A stretch of DNA of 7,671 bases from Leptolyngbyaceae cyanobacterium CSSed165cm_216 (lineage in GTDB: Bacteria > Cyanobacteriota > Cyanobacteriia > Phormidesmidales > Phormidesmidaceae): contig SLIY01000209.1 in assembly GCA_007135385.1 (NCBI GenBank), forward strand, positions 1 to 7,671, in the 5' to 3' direction. A program made the position numbers and the translations under genes. Positions 1-4,854 of the stretch are shown here, one piece after another. The notes under the pieces were generated by a model. The model did not search any database. It saw nothing but the letters and a program-made list of their open reading frames with translations, and was not told the DNA's origin. How positions within the stretch are numbered: position 1 is the stretch's first letter; every line of letters starts with the position of its first letter.

Positions 1-2673
1 CAGAAGGATTATCTCGCCAACTCCGTAGTAGCCCGGCGATCGGCCAACACCCGCCAGCGAGCGACGATTGGGGTGTTGGCAACGCTGCTGCTGGGGGCGA
101 TCGGGGCTGGGAGTTTAGCCTGGGTACAGTACGGCAGAACTCAGGCCGCCTTAGGCCGCGAAGGCGAAGCCCGGGAGCTAGCCGAACAGCGGCTGCAAGA
201 AGCCGAAACGGCCCGGCAAGTGGCAGAAGCAGCCCAGACCAACGAAGCTGAGCAGCGGCAGATTGCCGAGGACAACGAAAAAGCCGCCGAACAGAGTGCT
301 CAGGAGGCGCAGGAAGCATTGACCCAGGCGGAAACCGCCCGCGCCGCCGAAGCAGAACAGCGCCAGGTGGCGGTAGGTGCCCTGCAACGGGCTGAGACCG
401 GTGAGGCGGAGGCAAATCGCCAGGCGGCGGTGGCCCAGGAGCAACGGGACCTTGCCCAACGCAATGAGAGGACTGCCCAGGAGGCGACCGAGCGGGCAAA
501 CGCAGAGACCCGCCGCGCTGAAAGACAGGCTTTGAATGCCGAAATACAGGCCGATGCGCTGACGGTAGAGAACTTGATAGCCGCTAACTTGACGTTTCCA
601 GCCTGGCGGCGGGCGCTGCAACTGGGGCGAACCATTCAGGCGATCGAGGCAACACCGGCAACCTATGCCCTTACCAAAGCCCAAGACATAGCCGCTGCCC
701 TCCCCAGCCCCGTACAGCACAGCACCCGGCTGCAGGCCGTTTCTGCTTTGCGTAAAATTCATTACTACGACGGCTACCTACAGCGAAATCAGCTCACCGG
801 TCATACGGATAGTATCTTTAGTGTGGCTTTCAGCCCCGATGGGCAAACGGTGGCCAGCGCCAGCGGGGATGGCACCGTAAAGCTGTGGTCCCACAACGGC
901 CGGGAACTGCAAACCCTTACTGGCCACTCAGGTTGGGTCAATAGCGTTAGTTTCAGCCCCGATGGGCAGACGGTGGCCAGCGCCAGCGACGATAGTACCG
1001 TGAAGCTGTGGGACCACAGCGGCCGCGAACTGCAAACCCTCACCGGCCATACAGATTGGGTTAGGAGTGTAAGTTTTTCACCCGATGGGCAAACTGTGGC
1101 CAGTGCTAGCGGGGATGGCACCGTGAAGCTGTGGGACCGTAGCGGTCGGGAACTGCAAACCCTCACTGGCCACTCGGGTTGGGTCAGGAGTGTGAATTTT
1201 TCACCCGATGGGCAAACTGTGGCCAGCGCCAGCGATGATGGCACCGTGAAGCTGTGGGACCGCAGTGGTCGGGAACTGCAAACCCTCACAGGTCACTTGA
1301 GTAGAGTTAGGAGCGTAAGTTTTTCACCCGATGGGCAAACTGTGGCCAGTGCTAGCGATGATGGCACCGTGAAGCTGTGGGACCGCAGCGGCCGCGAACT
1401 ACAAACCCTCACAGGTCACTTGGGTAGTGTCGACGATGTAAGCTTTTCGCCCGATGGGCAAACTGTAGCCAGTGCTAGCGACGACGGCACCGTGAAGCTG
1501 TGGGACCGTAGCGGTCGAGAACTGCAAACCCTCACCAGTCACTTGGGTAAAGTCTTTAGTGTAAATTTTTCGCCCGATGGGCAAACTGTGGCCAGTGCTA
1601 GCGGGGATGGCACCGTGAAGCTGTGGGACCGCAGCGGCCGCGAACTGCAAACCCTCACTAGCCACTTGGGGGGGGGCAATAGTGTGAGTTTTTCACCCGA
1701 TGGGCAGACCCTGGCCAGTGCTAGCGTTGATGGCACGGTGAAGCTATGGAATCGTAGCGGCCGGGAACTGCAAACCCTTACTGGCCACTCTGGTTGGGTC
1801 TGGAGTGTGAGTTTTTCGCCAGATGGGCGGACCCTAGCTAGCGCCAGCGACGATGGCACCGTCAAGCTATGGGACCACAGCGGTCGGGAACTGCAAACTC
1901 TTACTGGCCATTCAGGTGGGGTCTTAAGTGTGAATTTTTCATCCGATGGGCAGACAGTGGCTAGTGCCAGCGTTGATGGCACGGTGAAGCTATGGAATCT
2001 TAGCGGGCGAGAACTGCAAACCCTGACTGGTCACTCTGGTTGGGTCTGGAGGGTAAGTTTTTCGCCGGATGGGCGGACCCTAGCCAGCGCTAGCGACGAT
2101 GGCACCGTGAAGCTGTGGGACCGCAGTGGCCGGGAGTTGCAAACCCTTACCAATCATACAGATAGAGTCTGGAGTGTGAGTTTCAGCCCCAATGGGCAGA
2201 CCCTGGCCAGCGCTAGTGACGATGGTACCGTGAGGCTGTGGGACCACAGCGGCCGGGAACTACAAACTCTTGAAGGCCACTCGGGTGGAGTCTGGAGTGT
2301 GAGTTTCAGCCCCGATGGGCAGACCCTGGCCAGCGCCAGCGCCGATCGCACCGTCAAGCTGTGGGACCACAGCAGTCGCGAACTGCAAACCCTCACCGGC
2401 CATACGGACTGGGTCAGGAGTGTGAGTTTCAGCCCCGATGGGCAGACCCTGGCCAGCACCAGCGAAGATGGCACCGTCATTCTCTGGAACCTTAATCTCG
2501 ATGACCTGATGGCCAAAAGCTGCGACTGGCTGCGCGACTACATGGCCAACCCCGCTACCCCCGCCGAAGACAAAGCCCTCTGCGAGGGGTATTTGCCCAG
2601 CCAACCGCTGCTGGGGCGCATTCCCTGGGTCAACAACGTCATCGGCTTCTGGCAAGGGGTTCTGCGACAGTGA
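1..2673 (+). CDS. C-terminal part of a STAND-like WD40-repeat receptor (5' end outside window)
   Basis: The reading frame is open from base 1, so the protein is truncated by the window edge; the GTG at 73 is probably internal. Of 890 visible residues, about 23-44 form a hydrophobic helix after a basic stretch. Residues 45-185 are Ala/Glu/Gln/Arg-rich coiled coil. A linker follows, then 14 WD40 repeats (265-838), each exactly 41 residues with complete His, Ser, Asp and Trp tetrad positions, and a tail containing SCDWLRDY and LCEGY. This order (basic stretch, membrane helix, coiled coil, linker, WD40, Cys-Trp tail) is the usual C-terminal half of cyanobacterial nSTAND NTPase-WD40 proteins. The NTPase part is therefore inferred, not seen. 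Fourteen blades would make two seven-bladed propellers, presumably sensing a ligand at the membrane or in the cytosol. It overlaps the next gene by four bases. The ligand and effector are unknown. Confidence 0.9.
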   Translation, partial: QKDYLANSVVARRSANTRQRATIGVLATLLLGAIGAGSLAWVQYGRTQAALGREGEARELAEQRLQEAETARQVAEAAQTNEAEQRQIAEDNEKAAEQSAQEAQEALTQAETARAAEAEQRQVAVGALQRAETGEAEANRQAAVAQEQRDLAQRNERTAQEATERANAETRRAERQALNAEIQADALTVENLIAANLTFPAWRRALQLGRTIQAIEATPATYALTKAQDIAAALPSPVQHSTRLQAVSALRKIHYYDGYLQRNQLTGHTDSIFSVAFSPDGQTVASASGDGTVKLWSHNGRELQTLTGHSGWVNSVSFSPDGQTVASASDDSTVKLWDHSGRELQTLTGHTDWVRSVSFSPDGQTVASASGDGTVKLWDRSGRELQTLTGHSGWVRSVNFSPDGQTVASASDDGTVKLWDRSGRELQTLTGHLSRVRSVSFSPDGQTVASASDDGTVKLWDRSGRELQTLTGHLGSVDDVSFSPDGQTVASASDDGTVKLWDRSGRELQTLTSHLGKVFSVNFSPDGQTVASASGDGTVKLWDRSGRELQTLTSHLGGGNSVSFSPDGQTLASASVDGTVKLWNRSGRELQTLTGHSGWVWSVSFSPDGRTLASASDDGTVKLWDHSGRELQTLTGHSGGVLSVNFSSDGQTVASASVDGTVKLWNLSGRELQTLTGHSGWVWRVSFSPDGRTLASASDDGTVKLWDRSGRELQTLTNHTDRVWSVSFSPNGQTLASASDDGTVRLWDHSGRELQTLEGHSGGVWSVSFSPDGQTLASASADRTVKLWDHSSRELQTLTGHTDWVRSVSFSPDGQTLASTSEDGTVILWNLNLDDLMAKSCDWLRDYMANPATPAEDKALCEGYLPSQPLLGRIPWVNNVIGFWQGVLRQ
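67..132 (+). other. Single transmembrane segment in the WD40 protein
   Basis: Twenty-two codons read IGVLATLLLGAIGAGSLAWV plus two residues, with no charged residue. Arginines lie just before (ARRS, RQR), which by the positive-inside rule suggests that the upstream portion is cytoplasmic. The segment divides the unseen N-terminal part from the coiled coil. In related proteins such a helix is common, but whether it crosses the membrane is inferred. Confidence 0.6.
793..2514 (+). repeat. Fourteen in-frame 123-bp tandem repeats encoding WD40 blades
   Basis: Each unit is exactly 123 bp (41 codons) with no insertion or deletion, running from LTGH to RELQT. Units start at 793 and every 123 bases after that; the last ends at 2514. 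Units 5 and 6 are identical at repeat positions 11-41 and differ only at 6, 7, 9 and 10. Variation across units is concentrated at positions 5-7, 9, 25 and 34. Units 1-7 mostly encode QTVAS and later units mostly QTLAS or RTLAS, so two repeat sublineages meet near the middle. The high similarity implies recent duplication or gene conversion. It also creates long open frames on the opposite strand that are not genes. Confidence 0.95.
1668..1676 (+). repeat. G9 homopolymer at the start of WD40 repeat 8
   Basis: Nine consecutive G are read as the end of a Leu codon, two Gly codons and most of a third. They replace the Gly-x-Val found at this place in neighbouring repeats, so blade 8 has Gly instead of the conserved Val. 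Ten G would put a TAG stop at the bases now numbered 1680-1682; eight G would put TGA at 1685-1687. The tract is thus a possible slipped-strand switch. Confidence 0.85.
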
Positions 2674-3020
2674 AGTTAGGAGATATTGTCAGTCGCCTCT
2701 TCATAGACCCTCGCAAGCTGACGGACTATGCCCTCGATCCAGAGAACCCCAAAGGAGCCGATAAAGCGCTGATGTTTCGAGAATATCTTGGAGTAACCAA
2801 AGAAAATTATCAAGTGCTTCTGAATCAGATCCAAGCCAAAGCTTTGGACGCACCAGCTACGCCAGGTGCTCAAGATCAACACGGTCAACGTTATCAGGTT
2901 GACTTGCCCATAATAGGGATAGAGCCAGGTCAACAGGAAACCGTCCGCACAGGCTGGATTGTTCGATCTGGAGAAAATATGGCTAGATTGGTCACGCTTT
3001 ACGTTCGGAGTCGCAGATGA
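2670..3020 (+). CDS. DUF6883-type protein of unknown function
   Basis: A 116-residue soluble protein resembling the DUF6883 family in length and motifs. The pattern RKLTDYALDPENPKGADKA lies at residues 15-33, HGQRYQVD at 71-78, and a closing TVRTGWIVRSGENMARLVTL at 91-110. I recognise the family from these motifs; no biochemical role is known to me. The GTG start is supported by the family-typical MKL opening and by its GTGA overlap with the stop of the WD40 gene. AAGGGG at 2654-2659 lies ten bases upstream as a possible ribosome site. It overlaps the next gene by ATGA. DUF6883 genes next to DUF4926 genes are familiar to me as a pair, so a toxin-antitoxin-like or enzyme-partner relation is possible but unproven. 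GC content is lower than in the receptor gene. Confidence 0.8.
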   Translation: MKLGDIVSRLFIDPRKLTDYALDPENPKGADKALMFREYLGVTKENYQVLLNQIQAKALDAPATPGAQDQHGQRYQVDLPIIGIEPGQQETVRTGWIVRSGENMARLVTLYVRSRR

Positions 3021-3334
3021 GACAGCCCGAATTGCTGGATGTAATTGAGCTTCTGGTCGATCTGCCCGAAGCTACCCTGCAAGCTGGAGATCAGGGCACC
3101 ATTGTTGAAATTTACAGCGATCGCGCCTACGAAGTCGAATTCGCTAATGCTGAGGGGGAAACCCTAGCGTTACAAGTCCTGGAGCCAGAACAGTTTATTG
3201 TCATCTGGCAAAGTTCCACTAAAACTTGGGTGCCCTTAGGCAATCGCATCGTCGCCTTACTCCAGACCTTGCCCGAAGAAAGACAGCAGCAGGTCCTCAA
3301 CTTTGCTCGCTCTCTCCAGAAAACAACCCTATGA
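3017..3334 (+). CDS. DUF4926 protein with a DUF2281-like C-terminal tail
   Basis: This 105-residue protein has two parts. Residues 7-64 match the DUF4926 pattern: ELLVDLPEATLQAGDQGTIV, then a Tyr-Glu-Val-Glu-Phe strand and LEPEQFIVIW, probably a small beta-barrel. Residues 77-104 resemble DUF2281 (ALLQTLPEERQQQVLNFARS), a short helical segment found in small antitoxin-like proteins that often accompany PIN toxins. DUF4926 proteins usually end soon after the first part, so the tail looks like a fusion; a decayed second copy of the tail lies at 4621-4709. The ATG start overlaps the previous stop as ATGA and has GGAG at 3007-3010 with six-base spacing. Its own stop overlaps the next ATG. The role is unknown; binding or neutralising the DUF6883 product is a reasonable guess. 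A HIP1 octamer lies inside at 3117. Confidence 0.82.
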   Translation: MRQPELLDVIELLVDLPEATLQAGDQGTIVEIYSDRAYEVEFANAEGETLALQVLEPEQFIVIWQSSTKTWVPLGNRIVALLQTLPEERQQQVLNFARSLQKTTL

Positions 3335-3555
3335 ACGCTGAAGAGCTAGATCGCAAATTTGACGACGGTGAAGACAACATTCTAGAACACTTCGACCTGT
3401 CTACCCTCAAGCGGCCTGGGTTAGAGCCTCAGCGCATTGAAATCAGCGTTCCTCAGTGGATGGTGGCCGCCCTCGATCGCGAGGCCGAGCAACTGGGCAT
3501 CCAGCGAGACGCCATCATTAAACTTTGGCTAGCCGAACGTCTCAACGCTATCTAG
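3331..3555 (+). CDS. BrnA/CopG-like ribbon-helix-helix antitoxin, no adjacent toxin
   Basis: A 74-residue protein opening MNAEELDRKFDDGED, typical of small CopG/BrnA-type antitoxins. It ends in a ribbon-helix-helix fold: strand RIEISVP (35-41), helix WMVAALDREAEQLG (43-56) and helix RDAIIKLWLAERL (59-71). Such proteins dimerise through the strand, bind operator DNA and mask a toxin, commonly BrnT or RelE-like. The ATG at 3331 is chosen because the family motif starts there and it overlaps the previous stop as ATGA; an open frame reaching upstream to 3226 has no family similarity. No clear ribosome site precedes it, so translation probably depends on coupling. No BrnT-like gene is found on either side. 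It may be an orphan, may act with the DUF6883/DUF4926 pair, or may regulate the operon promoter outside the window. Confidence 0.82.
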   Translation: MNAEELDRKFDDGEDNILEHFDLSTLKRPGLEPQRIEISVPQWMVAALDREAEQLGIQRDAIIKLWLAERLNAI

Positions 3556-3790
3556 GGCGGGGGGTTGGATGCCTGCAAAATCTTTAGCGCATCCATAAAA
3601 CCTCTCTTCGCTGCGATGGTCAGAGCCAGGGCACCTAGCCAGGCAGCTCTGCCGTCCACTGAGGGCGAAAGCAAGAGGCGGAGCCTGGGGGAGCTTTCCC
3701 ACGCAAACCATGAAAACGAGGCTAGATTCTCCACCGTCCGCTGCATTGGAGTTGTCGTATTGCGCCAAGATTGACTGCTCTCACCCTCAA
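3556..3790. other. Gene-free 235-bp gap with several inverted repeats
   Basis: This lies between two converging genes. Inverted repeats seen: GGATGC at 3567-3572 with GCATCC at 3589-3594; CAGAGC at 3621-3626 with GCTCTG at 3646-3651, enclosing GGC/GCC at 3630-3640; and AGGC/GCCT at 3676-3686. Both strands carry open frames of 60-80 codons with no recognisable domain and unconvincing composition, so I do not call a gene. No hairpin is followed by a T run on either strand, so a rho-independent terminator is not supported. It could be an interspersed non-coding repeat or a structured 3' region. Confidence 0.45.
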
Positions 3791-4288
3791 CTAAGTAGTT
3801 TCGTTGACCATATTCAAAATTTGATCGTATAGGGCTGAAGATACTCGAAACTCTGAGGTGGCGATCAAAGCATCCATCAGAGGTTTCACAGCCACAATCA
3901 GATTTTTCTGTTTTGCCTCAACCAGAATACCCAGTAGCCCAGTGATTTTGATTCCCAACCGATCAGCTTCTGCTCTGCCACGACGCTCATCAATCAGCAG
4001 CAGATCTGCTCCGGTCTCCAGAGCTAATGCAATTGCTTCAGACTCTCCAGAATCTAGCCTTACCTCACTTTGAAGTCGTTCAACAACCTCACAGTTCGCA
4101 ATTAATCTGACCTCTAACCAGGTAGCTGCTTGGGCTTCTGCACCGCCTGGAACCGGCGGATCGATATCTACAAGTTCACGATATACCGCCTCTGGAATTA
4201 GGACTTGCCCATACAAGCGAGGTAAGAGCTTTAACTGGTCTATTGCTGCCAAATTCGTGATTGCTGACGTGTCGCTAATGACAATCAC
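3791..4288 (-). CDS. PIN-domain toxin of the DUF3368 family (VapC-like RNase)
   Basis: A 165-residue protein with a PIN ribonuclease fold. Likely metal-binding acids are Asp6 in VISDTS, Glu38 in VYRELV, Glu82 or Glu84 in DSGESEAI, and Asp100 in LLLIDE. The closing region, VKPLMDAL then SALYDQIL, matches DUF3368 proteins. PIN toxins cleave RNA with Mg2+ or Mn2+ when released from their antitoxin; the specific target here is unknown. The start is GTG at 4288-4286, giving MIVISDTS as in the family and overlapping the antitoxin stop as GTGA. GGG five bases upstream is a weak ribosome site, so coupling is likely. All key acids are present, so the toxin appears intact. It faces the antitoxin-like gene ending at 3555. 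Confidence 0.9.
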   Translation of the reverse strand: MIVISDTSAITNLAAIDQLKLLPRLYGQVLIPEAVYRELVDIDPPVPGGAEAQAATWLEVRLIANCEVVERLQSEVRLDSGESEAIALALETGADLLLIDERRGRAEADRLGIKITGLLGILVEAKQKNLIVAVKPLMDALIATSEFRVSSALYDQILNMVNETT

Positions 4289-4533
4289 AATCGCCCTAAA
4301 TCCTGTAGATTCTTCAAATCCAACTCAAAATCTTCAACGTCGTAGGAATACAGTGGGATTTTGCGCTGCTTCAGAAGTTGGCGAAAAGCATTAAGCGACA
4401 TATCTGCTAAACGACTAGCGTAACCAAGCGTTAAACGACCCGTTTGAAACAGATATATAGCAATTTCTTGGCGAAACTCGCCCGGTGTCAGTTGAGAGGC
4501 TTGCAGAAATTCATCTGAGATGACAACACTCAT
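4285..4533 (-). CDS. UPF0175 family antitoxin
   Basis: An 82-residue protein of the UPF0175 family, the usual partner of DUF3368 PIN toxins in cyanobacteria. Residues 16-33 (LTPGEFRQEIAIYLFQTG) and 34-60 (from RLTLGYASRLADMSLNAF to KIPL) match the family; the second stretch resembles a helix-turn-helix and probably binds DNA. The acidic C-terminal part (YDVEDFELDL) could cover the toxin active site. The antitoxin precedes the toxin and overlaps it by four bases, giving coupled synthesis. The ATG at 4533 has AAGG about ten bases upstream. A 16-bp palindrome at 4560-4575 lies between this gene and its probable promoter, consistent with autorepression by the antitoxin or the complex. Family assignment is confident; DNA binding is inferred. 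Confidence 0.88.
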   Translation of the reverse strand: MSVVISDEFLQASQLTPGEFRQEIAIYLFQTGRLTLGYASRLADMSLNAFRQLLKQRKIPLYSYDVEDFELDLKNLQDLGRL

Positions 4534-4559
4534 AGGAGAGCGACCTTACCGACCACACC

Positions 4560-4575
4560 TTTAGGGTAACCTAAA
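4560..4575. promoter_or_regulatory. Palindrome upstream of the UPF0175/PIN pair, candidate operator
   Basis: TTTAGG and CCTAAA form perfect six-base arms around GTAA. The site lies 26 bases upstream of the antitoxin ATG. Type II antitoxins commonly repress their own operons by binding such sites, so this is a plausible operator. No strong -35/-10 pair was recognised nearby, and binding is inferred from position and symmetry only. Confidence 0.45.
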
Positions 4576-4620
4576 ACTAGGCGGCCCTTGGGCGATGGGC
4601 AAAGCCCGGTCGGAGACCAT

Positions 4621-4709
4621 GCATTGCCGCCCTGTTCCAGACCTTACCTGAAGCAAGACAACAGCAGGTCCTCAATTTTGCTCGTTCTCTCCAGAAAACG
4701 GCCTCATAG
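4621..4709 (+). pseudogene. Decayed copy of the DUF2281-like 3' end of the DUF4926 gene
   Basis: The segment aligns without gaps to 3246-3334, at an offset of 1375 bases. It reads ALFQTLPEARQQQVLNFARS then LQKTAS and a TAG stop, against ALLQTLPEERQQQVLNFARS in the intact gene. In the last 27 codons, seven sense changes are synonymous and four alter the residue, so the copies diverged under selection before this one was lost. The frame is open from 4581 but has no ATG, GTG or TTG start and no DUF4926 part. Upstream of 4621 similarity fades. It is most likely the remnant of a related gene, not a fresh duplication. Confidence 0.75.
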
Positions 4710-4854
4710 TACGGAAAGGCAGAAGTAAGGCAGAAAACGCTAACCGCAGAACGCTGTAGGTTCATTTGGCAAAACCAAGCTGAGAAGCATCTAGCAACCG
4801 CTCACCCCAATGATTGATTCCAATGCTGGTGGGTTTAAGGCCAGACATCCCCCT
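4710..4854. other. Gene-free stretch downstream of glmU
   Basis: This 145-bp stretch lies between the DUF2281 remnant and the glmU stop. It holds an imperfect direct repeat of AAGGCAGAA near 4717-4736 and AACGCT twice shortly after, but no open frame with family features. No stem-loop with a T run was found in the direction of glmU transcription, so its termination site is not visible. Confidence 0.4.

Noticed and set aside
178..762. A 194-codon minus-strand open frame opposite the coiled coil
   Set aside because: Its Leu/Gly/Cys-rich sequence is the antisense of Ala/Glu/Gln-rich coiled-coil codons, with no recognisable domain.
793..2514. Tandem array as a CRISPR
   Set aside because: Units are contiguous 123-bp coding repeats without unique spacers.
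801..2655. Several open frames on the minus strand across the WD40 repeats (up to 162 codons)
   Set aside because: They repeat every 123 bases, mirror the sense repeats and match no family; they result from the codon use of the tandem array.
3226..3555. A longer version of the antitoxin-like gene starting at 3226
   Set aside because: The extra 35 residues lie within the DUF4926 gene and resemble nothing; the family start is the ATG at 3331.
3567..3600. Hairpin GGATGC/GCATCC as a rho-independent terminator
   Set aside because: The stem is short and its loop long, and no T run follows on either strand.
3529..3774. Small open frames on both strands in the gap after the antitoxin-like gene
   Set aside because: No domain, no ribosome site and improbable composition; described as a structured gap instead.
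4577..4765. A 62-codon minus-strand open frame
   Set aside because: It is antisense to the DUF2281-like remnant, whose plus-strand homology is clear.
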